This document shows, piece after piece, positions 1 to 12,586 of a stretch of 64,000 nt of DNA; position 1 is the first letter of the stretch, and every line of letters starts with the position of its first letter. The translations under genes were made by a program, and so were the position numbers. Under the pieces are notes generated by a model. It had not been told where the DNA came from. It worked only from the letters and a program-made list of their open reading frames with translations, and did not search any database. Source of the stretch: Temnopleurus reevesii. Lineage: Eukaryota > Echinodermata > Echinoidea > Temnopleuroida > Temnopleuridae. The stretch covers positions 55,702 through 119,701 of the forward strand of contig BQKZ01000905.1 of the NCBI GenBank assembly GCA_036244855.1, given 5' to 3'.

Positions 1-1439
1 TCAGTCGACCAACATTTACAAATGGCCTGTTAGCCTATCAACGTCTCTATTCACATATACTACAACTAATAGTCCTTGTGGATTCTCTTTTGTATTGTTA
101 CAAAGAGAACACCACAGTAGCTGTAATTAGGCCGAATCCAATTTGCCCATAAGTGTTTGCATTTGGTATTTTAGCGGTAGCTTTAGATTTTCCCTGTAGG
201 AAACACCTCTCCTCTTTATGGTTTCGCTACTTCTAAAAGTAGGATTATATGCTCATTAGCCACCTATACCTGGGCACAAATTGCGGTTCATCCACCTCGC
301 AGTTTACATGTATTATCTTCAGAATAGACTGACCGATTGAATTATAAATGTGAGGGAAATCATGTCGACTTTACATCAGGTAAACTACGATTGTTACCTC
401 AATAGAAAACACTATGGACCACCCGAACGGTTAAGCTTGATTTTCCTTTGGGAACTGATACCTTTTACAGTTTCTTTTCCCTACATTTACTATTTAAAAG
501 AGAAGGGTTAAACCGTTGCTCCGTAATCCAAATTCTAAAGATGTATAAAGGTCGTTTCACGGCAAAAGATTGTTACGATACATAGTGAGTAACCATACAG
601 AACAATAATACATTCTGTTGGCGTTGCGGATTTTGTGCCTCGGCTTCTGTAACCGCATCACAGTGAAAGCTCGATGAAAACGAATTTTCGTTTTCACGAA
701 AATAGACTCATGCTGTAGACAGTGATAGTTGTAATACGTGTAAAATTATCCAATTACAGATGGTAAACTTTCACTATCTTTATAATTCCACTTTTTCAAT
801 CAAACCACGGAATAACCTTGTTACTTCTTTCAATCGTTTTCGCTCCATTAACTGGAAAATCGAACACCAAAGAAGTTAAATGACCAATGTGTGATTCCTC
901 ATTGACTCGACAACCACCGGTGTTTATGTCAAACAATAAGAAATAAATCAAGCCCTCGTGTCATTCTCGCTATTTCCAGATTCAATTAAATCACAAATAC
1001 GACTAAATTCCCCATAGATTATCACTGGCTTAACAAACATTTGACCATAATCATGTTGGTTAAGGAAAGATATGGAAATGAGGGAGAGGGAGTGGATGAA
1101 TTTTAGGCGTGGCCGCGTGTGACAAAAAGAGGACGTTAGTCACAGTTTGCAAATAACAGAAAGAGAGAGAGCAACCAAAGAAATCGGAAAGATGTAAGCA
1201 ATTAATCACCTTATTCACACTAGATCTGGGAATGAGCATGATGCTAATTTTTGATCGGAAGATATTAATCATGGATTGTTCATTTGATCAATAACAGAAA
1301 ATAAAAAGGGGAGTTTTGAAGGTTTTGAGCCTTTAAAGTTAATTTTCGCTGGAAAAATACAAGACATAAGATAAAGACCATTTAAATATCATCAATATCT
1401 CTATATCATCAACGCATTTTGCTTTGATTTAAATTGTAA

Positions 1440-1640
1440 ACCAAATACTCTTTGGACCTCCAGGAAGAACAGAGCCATTGATATATCAATGGCTCTGAAT
1501 GGAGTGCTCCTTCCGTTATTTTAGAATGTGAAATATTTGTCTCTATGTATTGAATTTTAGTTGTATATATTCATGTATAATGTTTTCCATGTATTCTGAT
1601 TATTTTTATGACGGTAAATAAAACCAAACCAAACCAATGA
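1440..1640 (+). mobile_element. Probable LINE 3' end
   Basis: A T-rich untranslated-like stretch ends in GGTAAATAAAACCAAACC with a short CCAAA repeat tail, as in many non-LTR retrotransposon 3' ends. It contains a perfect palindrome at 1471-1496. There is no RT-coding sequence. The family is undetermined. Confidence 0.4.
1471..1496. repeat. Perfect 26-bp palindrome
   Basis: AGAGCCATTGATA is followed immediately by its reverse complement, with no spacer. Confidence 0.95.
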
Positions 1641-2049
1641 AATATAATAAACAATCGGGCTCCCTAATTGAATGATCGCTCTCAATTGCAACGAAAGTGT
1701 AAAAGGGAAGTAGAATAAATCTACATTCGAAATCAATGTTCGATTATAGTAAATTCTTTATCACAATCATACAGACACTTGTTCAATTCCCTGAAAAATC
1801 CAAACTCAGAATCTCACATGAAAAAAAGATGGTTGAGGGAACTTTTTGAGTGAAATGACTTATCACTGACTTTTCGTTTACACATGTTTACAAGATAACG
1901 GAGTCGGTTTACTAAGGCAAACATCTAAGATGACTATGTTTATTTTCACCTCGTCTTCTGACGAAAACAGTGTTGACATTTCTCTTTCGAAAGTGACAAA
2001 ACGGCCAAAGGATGACACCCTCAGAAGGTAAAGGAAGACATTCATCTTT

Positions 2050-2343
2050 GGCAGAGGAAAGGAATGAGCGAATCAAAGATGAAAGAATATGAAAATGGAG
2101 ACAGAAAATAAGGAGGACATAACATTGTCTGTGTGTATGTATGTTCCTGAATGCTGCGTTACTATGTGCAAGAAGTTTGTGGAATTGTGTTTGTGTGTGT
2201 TTGTATGTGTGTGTGAGTGTGTGTGTGTGTGGGAGTGAGATACGTATTTTCAGTGCGTGTGTATGTTTGTGTGCATGTGTTTCATTATAAGCCATACAGA
2301 TGAATGTATTTACATGTGGGTAAGCTTAGGTGCGTGTGTGAGT

Positions 2344-2380
<37 letters not shown>

Positions 2381-3349
2381 TATGTGTGCGTGTTTCTCCG
2401 TATGCGGTGGTATGCTTATATGGAGGTGTAAGCGTATGAAAGCGTGCGAGATTAAAACGACGTAAAATCATCTGATTCTTACAATAATGCAAAATAAGAT
2501 GTCACAAGTGAACAAGTGCGTCCGTGTTCTCTGGGGTAAATACAAACAAGAATCTTCATTTCAAAAGTGATAAACCTGGCGATAAAGCATGTTCGGTAAA
2601 GTAATGTATTGACACGAAGGTACCAAGGGACACATATCAATGTACCATCAGACGTGACTTTTGCCTCATCAGAGGGCCACACCAGAAGGCTTTGTGGAGA
2701 GGAGCACGACATAGGGGGTAGGGCTAGTTTGGATAGTAAAGAGGGGCACCAATATCATCACACGTTTGACTTCTAATTCAAACAATTAGAATGGTTAAAC
2801 ATCATTTAGAAATCAGTGATATGCTACTCCAAATATGATTTCATCCAAATTCCTTTCCCTCTTGTTCTATATACTCAACAGATCCCCCGGGACTTTAATA
2901 TGCAAGTGAATGGGCCCTTAATTTTCTCACCCTAAATAGGAGGCAAAACGGTCAACTTCCAAAGTCAAACTCACTTATTCAAACACATTGGGTACTGATT
3001 AAGTTCAGGTTAAGGTGAGGATGAGACGTGTAAAGTGAGACAACATGAATGAATAAGGGTAAAATACGAGAGGGAACAAACTTTGAGGGGATGAAAATAG
3101 TAAGTAAGTAGGCATTAAAATGTATTTGTGTCTGTGAATAATATAAAGGAAAATACAATACGTGCGTCTTTTTTATGAGTACATATGTGTGCGTGTGTGT
3201 AAGTGCGTATGTATGTGTGTGTGCGTGCATGTGCGTGAGAAAAAGAGAAAGAGCAAGAAAGAGTGTATGGGGGAAAAGTTAATACAAACAAGATCTTAAC
3301 ATAAATATGTATATATTCTGGTCAGAGAGATAATAATTCGGAGTGGCGT

Positions 3350-3390
<41 letters not shown>
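2050..3390. repeat. Tandem duplication, unit 1 (~1.3 kb)
   Basis: The unit runs from GCAGAGGAAAGGAATGAG to a GT-dinucleotide tract. It is repeated at 3397-4660 with offset about 1305-1346. It contains several (GT)n stretches, which account for length drift, and no gene I recognise. The single N at 3391 sits at the junction of the two units. Confidence 0.85.
2505..2829. repeat. Near-identical core of the tandem duplication, unit 1
   Basis: This core matches 3815-4140 with one substitution (position 2749) and one single-base indel near 2536. Beyond both borders identity falls to about 85-90% by eye. The minus strand is open for about 60 shared codons starting MSCSSPQSL, which resembles no family I know. 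Confidence 0.85.
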
Positions 3391-3396
3391 NCTTTT

Positions 3397-4624
3397 GCAG
3401 AGGAAAGGAATGAGCTCCATCAAACATTAAAAAAGTGAAAATAAAGACAGAAAATAAGGAGGATATAATATTGTCTGTGTGTATGTGTGTCATTTGCGCT
3501 GTGCTGTGTTTGTGCGTTAATTTGTGTGTGTGTGATGTGTGTGTGTGTGATGTGTGTGTGTGTGTGATGTGTGAGTGTGAGTGTGTGTGAAAGAGAGATA
3601 CATATTTCCAGTGTGTTTATGTTTGTGTGTATATGTTCGACTTTAGGCCCTACAGGTGAGTGTGTTCATATGTGGGGTAAGCAAATGTGTGTTGTGTGTT
3701 TCTCCGTATGTGGTGGTACTCTTGTATGCAGGTGTAAACGTATGAAAGCATGCGACAGGAAAACGACCGTAAAAAAATCTGATTCTTATACAAGAATGAC
3801 AAAATAAGATGTCAAAAGTGAACAAGTGCGTCCGTGTTCTCTGGGGGTAAATACAAACAAGAATCTTCATTTCAAAAGTGATAAACCTGGCGATAAAGCA
3901 TGTTCGGTAAAGTAATGTATTGACACGAAGGTACCAAGGGACACATATCAATGTACCATCAGACGTGACTTTTGCCTCATCAGAGGGCCACACCAGAAGG
4001 CTTTGTGGAGAGGAGCACGACATAGGGGGTAGGGCTAGTTTGGATAGTAAAGAGGGGCACCCATATCATCACACGTTTGACTTCTAATTCAAACAATTAG
4101 AATGGTTAAACATCATTTAGAAATCAGTGATATGCTACTCGAAACATGACTTACTCCGCATTCCTTACCCTCTTGTTCTATATACTCAACATATCCCCTG
4201 AGACTTTAAGTGAATGGGCACTTAATTTTCTCACCCTAAATAGGAGACAAAACGGTCAACTTCCAAAGTCAAACTCACTTATTCAAATACATTACGTACT
4301 GATCAAGTTCAGGCTAAGGTGAGAGCGAGAACTGCAAAGTGAGATAGGTTTAATGAGTGTGAGTAAAATAAGGGAGGGATAAAGTATTAGTGGATGAAAA
4401 AGTAAGTAAATAAACATTAAAATGTATTTGTGTTTGTGAACAAAAATATAAAGGAAAATATAATATGTGAGTGTTTTTTATGAGTGAGTATGTGTGCGTG
4501 TGTGCGTGTGCGCATGTGTGTGGGTAAGAAAAAGATAAAGAGAGAGAAAGAAAGAGTGAAGGGGAGAAAGAAAGAATAATACGCACAAAATCTGGTTTTG
4601 ATCAGAGAGATAAAAATGTGGAGT

Positions 4625-4660
<36 letters not shown>
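3397..4660. repeat. Tandem duplication, unit 2
   Basis: This is the partner of 2050-3390. Flanking portions have diverged noticeably, with many substitutions and indels. The internal core (3815-4140) is nearly identical to the first unit. Confidence 0.85.
3815..4140. repeat. Near-identical core of the tandem duplication, unit 2
   Basis: This is the counterpart of 2505-2829. The sharp right border lies at GCTACTC, after which the two copies diverge. Confidence 0.85.
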
Positions 4661-4663
<3 letters not shown>

Positions 4664-7203
4664 GAGGAAAAAAGAGAGTAAAGCCGAAATAAGATGCAGA
4701 GACGGAAGAAGAACGAAAAAAGATAATAGGGCACCGATGAAGAATGATAAAGTCTGTCAAAGTCACTGGAAGTTGTTAATAAAGTTCATCCGATGGCTTT
4801 GAGGTGTGAAAGATTCGTGGATGCTGTCCAATAGGCAACAGAAAAGGTGTCATCCTGGCAGCTGGGTCACCTGTCTAACCCTTGTTATCTTGTTCATTAT
4901 TACCCGCCATTTATGATCTTATCGTATTTCATATCTCAAAAGAACAAAAGATTCCCCGACATATTAAGCGAAATGTGGCAGATTGATGGCCGTGAAACAA
5001 GAATCCGTTGCTGACAACTTCTTAAAGAATACAATGCTTGATTTAGACAAGCCAAAGGCTAGATGATATTTTTCACACCCACAGCGCACATCCCATTCGG
5101 AAAACAATGAATAATTGCATTAACTATTTTAATGAGTAATTTCCTTTTGTCCTTCGGATCAGATAATAGGGACGATGGAAGGACGACAGAATATAGTAGG
5201 TAATGGAAGTAAATCTCCTAACCAATTATTTGGACAAATAAACACCTAAGCAAGCAAAAACAACAAAAACAACAACAACAACAACAAGAGAATATAACAC
5301 AAACTGAACTTTGTTTGGGTGATACTTTGGCTCATTTCTTTTCATCCTAATATATTTGCTGCAAAATGTCAAAACTAAAGAAGATTCTAAAACCTGTCAT
5401 ACAAGATCATGTCATGAGCTACTGAAATCTTCCTTACTGAGGTGCTGAATATTAAGCATTACCCCGTTTTGACTTTGATATCAAACAAGGCCTAATTCGC
5501 GATCCACGTGCAGACGTGTCTGCAATTCAGAGATCCGATGGGATTATCCCTAATTTGTATGAATAGGGACGAGATTCTCATCAAGCGGGAGTCTTTATTA
5601 TCACTTCAAACAACATCCCATGTAGGGAGTGTTAGGGAGAGAGATGGAGCGGATGAGATTGTTTCCATTTGCATTTGAATATTTAATGTCGTGGAATAAA
5701 AACATCCCCTTGTAAACATCCATGACTCTGGAAAATTGATGAAAGATACCTACTAGAGATTTTACATATTAGGAGTGGACAAACATTATTGTTTTGAAGT
5801 AGCATATCATGTTTTTGTCATGGTCTAAATGCCAATTCAAAACGTTGAAGTAGGGAATATATTAGAGAAATTATTATTTTTTAATCCATATCTTCATTAG
5901 GTTACAAATCACAGACAATGAAAAGAACTACATGATTTGAAATGATGAAAGACGAGATCAGGATTGTGTGAGTTAGATTGCTGAACAACGTTAGATTGCT
6001 GAAGCTCGCCATTGAAATGATAAATTCAAGATTCTAGATTCTTTCTATTTAACTCAATCATTTACGTATTTTGAGATTCATATTCTGTGGGTCCAAGGAA
6101 ACATCGAACTAAAACAACACATAGTAAATCATTCTACCAAGGAGATGTCCTACAAATACCACAATGGTTGTTTCTCTGTATCTCCGTGAAGCAAAACAGG
6201 ACGCAAGCATCTCCAGACGAGATGAATCTGAGATGATGAAGAAGGTCTGAGCCCAGGGCTAGAGATGACATCAGAACATCCTGGGTACCGATAAGCCACC
6301 TGGGAGTAATTAGCATCTACCGTGACCTCAGCGTGAGGACACCAGCTCACAACAACTCAGGAGAGGGAGGAGTTATAGATCGATGGGACAAGATAATGCG
6401 GGCAGGGGTAGTCTTTGCCCCTTACCCGACAGTATTAATATACTTAAATCCTGGCCCTATGAATTTCTAACAGAGAAGTATGCCAGTTGAATCATGGTAG
6501 CTATAATGTAATCTCAACGCTATTTGTATTGCGAGGTTTGATGCTCGCACACTGTAATAAATGACGGAGATAAAACTGATGTTACATAATTGACGCAGTT
6601 AACCAACCCTGTAGGTGTTATATTCAAGTGTATAAACTATAGTAATACCATAATTCTACTGATGTCTTTGCAATTTATGGAAGATAATTGACCAACACAG
6701 ATTGTAAATTCATTCTAACATGTCTAAAGGTCAATACAGGACTTGATATAGTGATCATTACTTGCCAAAAATGCCTTCGAACATGATTTTGAACCAAAGC
6801 TTATCTTCCCTATGAAAACTAGCGTGCATTGAACTCTAAATTGCTCTCTCGATATATCAAGAATGGCCACTAGCACTTCTCCCATATCATCATATTCCTA
6901 AACTGACCACAATCTGACATTCTAATTCATACTTGAGACTTCAAACTTTCAAAACCTATCAAAAGGCAAACCCTCCAATAACTAACAGGAAATCTCTTAG
7001 GCTACAGGGGTGTGTTTATGATACCATTTACTGGTTTGTTCAAACTCGTTCCAGGTTTTTTGATGATGGCCGTAGTCTTTCACAGTATTACCACACATTA
7101 TTTACAAGAATAACAAGGTTCGTCTTGAAGGCAAGTTCATGGTCCAACCTCCACCTCAGCCTGTCAACAGATCGGACTCTCACCTCGGGGATAATCAGTA
7201 ATG
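4661..7203. other. No gene recognised
   Basis: AT-rich sequence with a short (AAC)n tract near 5262-5286. The patch 6130-6480 is richer in GC and has two overlapping open frames on the minus strand, but neither shows a known domain. It may be an old transposon fragment. Confidence 0.5.
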
Positions 7204-7500
7204 GTCTGCAAATTGGCAACTGAGAAATACAAGATAAATTGGGGAGAGAGAAATAAAGTTGACAAAAGTGAATTTTCTGGCCTGCTTGAAGTGAACACCA
7301 AGTCACACCTCGATATACCCGTGTCAGAACAACTCCAGGCCGAATAGTTCAACAACAGCGAGGGTCCGCAAATTGGCAACTGAGAAAATTAATACAGGGT
7401 GAATATGGAGAGAGGGAAGAGAGCTGACCAAACTGCATTTTCGAGCTTCCTTAACATTAAAATGAACACCAAGTCAGGACAACTCCGGACCAAATAGTAC
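7204..7500. repeat. Two-copy tandem repeat, ~155-bp unit
   Basis: GCAAATTGGCAACTGAGAAA occurs at 7208 and 7368, and the units share GAGAGAG, GAACACCAAGTCA and CAACTCC-x-GGCC in the same order. The copies have diverged by substitutions and small indels. No coding signal was seen. Confidence 0.8.
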
Positions 7501-7859
7501 AATTATTATATTTCAAATGACTTTTAGGCGGATCGTCTGGAAGCGCTTTGGTGATGGGAAAGTAGTATCCGAAAAGAATGATATTCCCGATGAATTTCTA
7601 TCAAAACAAAACCTAGCGTCATTTGTTAGGCCAAGTTCTTTGATGGTACGCCACAGCTGCTTTGCTTGTATCGGATGGGGCCCCCTATCTGAGGAGCGGT
7701 CCGTTTCCGTTGGTCGGTTAAATTATTCCTAAACGCTGCAAAATGTAAACTGCTAAATCATCGTACAATATATATATATTTTTTACTTTGAGACGGGCGA
7801 AGAAGTTGATATTCGATATGATTTTCTATACATTTTGACGAATTGTATAATTCTGTATA

Positions 7860-8160
7860 TCATATACCAATAAACAGAGCAATGGGTTGATCAAGAAACA
7901 TTGATATAGGGCTTGCGTGTATGTCCAGCTTTCTTATATATAGAGAAAGAACGTATGTACCTGAGTACTTGAGTGGGTGTATGTGTGTGCGTTTGAGTAT
8001 AGTATGGAGATGGATATATGAATGTGTGTGTGTGTTTGAAATGGATATGTGAATGTGTGTGTGATGGATCAATGAATGTGTATGTGCGTGTGTGTGTGTG
8101 TGGGTGTGTGTGTGTGCGTGTGTGATATATTAATGTGTGTGTTCGAGTACGTGCGTGTAT
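7860..8160. repeat. GT/GTAT-rich simple-sequence region
   Basis: Repeated GTGTGTGT interspersed with GAATGTG and GATATATG. Open frames on the opposite strand are His/Thr-rich artefacts of the repeat. Confidence 0.85.
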
Positions 8161-10133
8161 AACCCCTCTACTTCTACAGTTATAGGGTTTGTAACAACCC
8201 CGAAGCTACATTCATGATATTACAGAACTACAATTTGTATCATTCATTTGACATTTGTCAATGATGTTTGTTCACAACCTATCTACCTGTCTGCCACTCA
8301 TAATTTCTCTCGTTAATCTGATTAGCTCTAGTACCGGAAAGTGGGCGATCTAACAGGGGCCCCTTCTCATTAAGAATGTATAATGACACCTTCGATAGTG
8401 TCGGATGTAACACGACTGAGGCAGGAAAATGACACAATCTTCACACAGAAGCTGTTGAGAAGATTGAGTTGATTCAGGTCGTCTCACACCTTCACAAAGG
8501 ACAATCAGCTGTCAAAAACATATGTACAATTCAATCTGGTTTTAGATTACTGCCAAAAGTGTCCATAGATACAATGAATGATATGAATAAAACGAAAAAT
8601 GACATTAAACATGATAAATGATACGACATATGACTTCGTAGAATCGTTGAATATGAAACAAATGAGACAAGAAATCAATAAAATGTCATAATAATTGACT
8701 GAATGTTGCAAAATGTCTTCCTTCTTTTTTTTCTGTGGGGGGGGGGGGGTGGAATAAACGCAAATGGATTTGAGGAGAAAACCGCATAAGGATTTTGTCA
8801 GATTTTGCCTAGTTGTTCCCACTGCAGTAGTCGTAGTCACTGAGATATACATGTATACACATATATTAAAACGACAAATACAGGAAGAACAAAATTGGTG
8901 TCCTTAACCACTCAAAGTCTAAAAATAATTCCAGAAAAAAGGAACACACTGAGAATTTAGGGTTGATAAAACTACATTCCAAACTCATGTTGTTATCCCC
9001 ATGATCAGTGGGATCTCACTGCCACGTAAAGGACAAAGTCAAGTCGTGAAAATGTTCCAACCATGCAGATCATTAGAAGGTCATGGTATCCGAGGTCAAA
9101 GGTCATCCCGGAGAAGCGACGAAGGTCACGAACATTATATCCGTTATCATTAGGGCGCTTCGATATCACACGGATAAAGTAGAGTCTTGGGAGGCTGGGA
9201 AATCTGGATGTTGAAAACTATTTTCAAATTGGGTAGAGCAGCTTTTAGAATGTCTGCACACCTGTATCACATCTACCTTGACAGGCTTGAACTGCTCATT
9301 TTTTTCAGAGAAATAGAATAATATCACATCAAGTTGAACTTTGAGAAAATAACAAAGTGTAGAAAATGCACATTAGCTGATCAGTTTTCTGCAATGCAAG
9401 TACAATTATGATAAGTATAACTGCTAGAATGAATGTTCGTTCCCCTAATGATGAATATAAATGTTATTCTTGTTGTATTCTATGTATATTTGCCTTTTTC
9501 CTTAGCAAAAAGATATATCCCCATAATTAGTTTTGTTATATTTTTTTTTATTATTACTATATGAAACCTATATATTTCCTTTGCATATAGTTGTATAAAA
9601 ACTGATATATAATTTTGTTTTGATGAAGGGAAGGGGGATGATGGGAATACAGCGGCGACAAAGGCGAAATATTATCATTGTAAAACTCTATTACAATACA
9701 TTTATACTACTCACAAATAATGGCAGTATCCATACTTTCCACCAATCGGCACGGACCAACAATCATCGCTCGCCAGTTTTCTTCAAGTTTTCCAAGTTTG
9801 CAATCTCTTATATTTTCAAGCTTTATTTCTTTATTTCATCATTCTTTTTTACACAAAGATATAAACAAAAGTAATAGACAGACATAGCATTACATTTAAT
9901 TGCAAAAGGATCAAACAATCTTCAAACGTCTTTTTACTAAACAATAAATAATTTTGACTAAAACATAATGAGTCTAAGCTTTTTAATACAGAAATAAGAT
10001 AAATGTAAAAGTAAGAATAAAAAAAATATTAAAGTGTAAAGCAAGCAATGTACATAATACACTTGTGACTGCATTCAGAAACATGATTGATACATGCATC
10101 CGTTTCATGTTATGAAAATTCAAAATGGCCGCC
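8161..10133. other. No gene recognised; contains hormone-receptor-like half sites
   Basis: AT-rich sequence with a run of ten or more G at about 8738-8750. The only notable item is the AGGTCA cluster annotated separately. Confidence 0.5.
9077..9128 (+). promoter_or_regulatory. Cluster of AGGTCA half sites with a perfect DR1
   Basis: AAGGTCA occurs at 9077-9083, AGGTCA-A-AGGTCA (DR1) at 9093-9105 and AAGGTCA at 9122-9128, all in the same orientation within 52 bases. DR1 is the known binding arrangement for HNF4, RXR and COUP-TF type nuclear receptors, and AAGGTCA is an extended monomer site. Function is inferred. Confidence 0.45.
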
Positions 10134-10209
10134 AACCTGTCTATAGTGGCCACCTGTCTATAGTGGCCACTTTTGCTGTTTCCCGTCGCTGGCCGCTATA
10201 GACAGGTTT
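10134..10209. mobile_element. Short fold-back repeat, ACCTGTCTATAGTGGCCA
   Basis: The motif AACCTGTCTATAGTGGCCA occurs at 10134, again partly at 10152, and inverted at 10190-10209 (TGGCCGCTATAGACAGGTTT). It looks like a very short palindromic repeat element. Confidence 0.65.
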
Positions 10210-10320
10210 GACTGTATATCATGATAGTTCTGTCTCTCTCTCCCTCTGTCTTTCTATTTCTCCCTGGGGAGCGTCAGACCTGTTGCTGTGACAGTACATC
10301 AATGCTTCCTGTTCTCGCAG

Positions 10321-10344
10321 GGCCTGCCCCTGCTCATCTCACCG
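10321..10344 (+). other. Candidate 24-nt microexon
   Basis: A pyrimidine-rich tract ending TGTTCTCGCAG is followed by 24 GC-rich bases and then GTGAGT. In phase 0 it would encode GLPLLISP. Both splice signals are strong and the base composition differs from the surroundings, but no neighbouring exon on the plus strand was identified, so chance remains possible. Confidence 0.3.
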
Positions 10345-12586
10345 GTGAGTCTAATCAGATACGACGTGTGTCTAAACCCCAGTGTCATCTTCAAAACCAC
10401 CGATGATCATTGATGATACATACACAGACACATACAGTACATGGCTTCTAAAGACATAGTCACACATTAGAGTTAATAACTGACGTATACATGGTGTAAA
10501 TTGAATACATTTTGCGGTCCATTTGTGCAGAAATTCACAGGGGAAACACTTGCTTAACGCTGAAATATCTTCGATTGCGTTTGATATGTAATACATGGTT
10601 TGTCAAGACATTAGTGTATATACATGACATAACGTGATGAAAATTGAATTTTACATAAGTTCACAGGAGACACACTTGGTCAACGCTCAGTTCGTTAGGC
10701 TTGCGTGCGACATACACACATGTGAGCAAAATGTAAGCGTGGACCAGGAAACTGATTTGTAAAACGTGTGAAATGTAATAACTTACTTGTTGAGCATCAT
10801 CTGTAATTGTACTAAAGCACCTTTTTATACACCGGCGTCGCATTAAAGGAATCGTAAATATTAGGAATTATGATATAAAACTCCCTCTTGCTTAATCCAG
10901 ACATCAAATATTTGATTTTCTATTCAGCAGAAGTTATATATCTAATAGTCCAAAACGTTGGCTCCAAAGTAGCAACGATTCCAAAGAATATTTGGTAGGG
11001 TAATATGATCACTTAAGTCAAAATTGTCTTTTTGAATATTAGGGTGTGTGACATTATAAGGTGGTTCATAATTCCTTCTGTCATATACGTAGGTATAGCA
11101 CAACCATTACAGTGTTGAAGATGCAAAAGTGCAAGTATGGTTCACGGTGAAATGAGGTATGTAATTACAGACAATGGGCATGTAGCAAAGATCGAAACTG
11201 CGTGTGTTATCCAAGATGGCGGACCTGTCGAAAGAAAGACTGATCTCCAATCAGGCTGATTCATCTAGCGTTACACCTTGGATGATTTTCTTTGGATTTA
11301 GCCGGTGGTTTCTATTGCGTTATAATGTTACCTGGGGCCCCGTAACATAAAGCTCTCCAATCAATCGTACGAGTGATATAAATCGCAAGTCTATGGTGAA
11401 TCACGTACGAAATTTTGCGATTGATCGTAAACTTGGTTTGTGTCACAGGCCCCTGGTCTCGACATGAGTATAAACATAGCCAGTGATCCATCTGGTATGT
11501 TTGTACTATGGTGTCCTCAAAACATCACCTCTATGGCGAATTAGATTTGGCAATTGGCTGTCCACGCCGGTGTCAAGTTCTGCAATATAGTCTTAGGAGG
11601 ACACGAAATGAAAATGAGTGGACTGATGGGTGGCAATGACGATTCATGACAAATACGGTTTAATATCTGTCATGTCATGATTTGATTCTGTCAATTTGAT
11701 ACAAGCAATTTAAATGAGGTTTCATTGCAGTTGTTTTTCCTAACACATGCTTACAGAGGGAGAGCTGTAGCCTCAAAACTATGGACAAGGTGAAACTCAG
11801 TTCAGTATGAAGGCGCAGTCACACATGTGCGAAAATAAGAACGCTTGCGTTAGTGTAAATTAATTTGTCTTATTAATTTTATTTCATACTGAACGAAAGC
11901 CGCGATCGTGCACTTGACGTACACACATCCGCATCAGCCAAGTGTGTCAAACGCGAACTTCAGCGCATTGTGACCATACATTAAAACTAATTAGATGATT
12001 AAATGGTGGGTATACATTCGTGTTTACCCAAACGTGTGATCCACCATCAATAGGTCTACATGACTCGTGTGCTCTTCACATAACATGAGTACATGTTCTC
12101 ATCATTTCATTCGCAAATTCATCTGCTTTATTTTATCGCATTGAATTCAAATTTCACACGCCGTGCATTTCATGCGATGGAAAAATGAAATTACTTATGT
12201 TTTACTTAATAGAAAGAAAACAAGAAACAAACAACTTTACTAAATGATGCCAAATTCCGTTTCGAGGATATTGCTAGGAATTCTGACGAAACGCCAGCAA
12301 CTGTTATTCCATTTAAGCGCGCACCTAGAGGATTTTCTATGGAAAGCATCAGTATAGTCCCCTCTTCGTAAAGAGTCAATCTCAACGTTAAATACAAGTT
12401 CAGCGAAATGTAGATGATACACTTTTCCAGGGCATGTGTATGAGGCAGGTGGAAGTAACAACAGACGTAATCTGTTAACGGTCAATCTCATACATCAGCC
12501 GCTAGGTGCACAATATTGTGACGACAATGAGGGAGGTTTACTTTTTAAGACAAACTTTATTTTTTTCTAATCTGTAATAAGTATAA
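10345..12586. other. No gene recognised
   Basis: AT-rich sequence containing one fold-back element (11334-11455), with no convincing coding frame on either strand. Confidence 0.5.
11334..11455. mobile_element. Fold-back MITE, GGGCCCCGTAACATAAAG family
   Basis: The ends GGGGCCCCGTAACATAAA and the complement of CAGGCCCC bracket arms rich in CGATTGATCG. Related copies are at 13411, 34667, 55571 and 63931. Confidence 0.7.

Noticed and set aside
1912..4734. His/Thr-rich minus-strand frames
   Set aside because: Translated (CA)n repeats in the tandem duplication.
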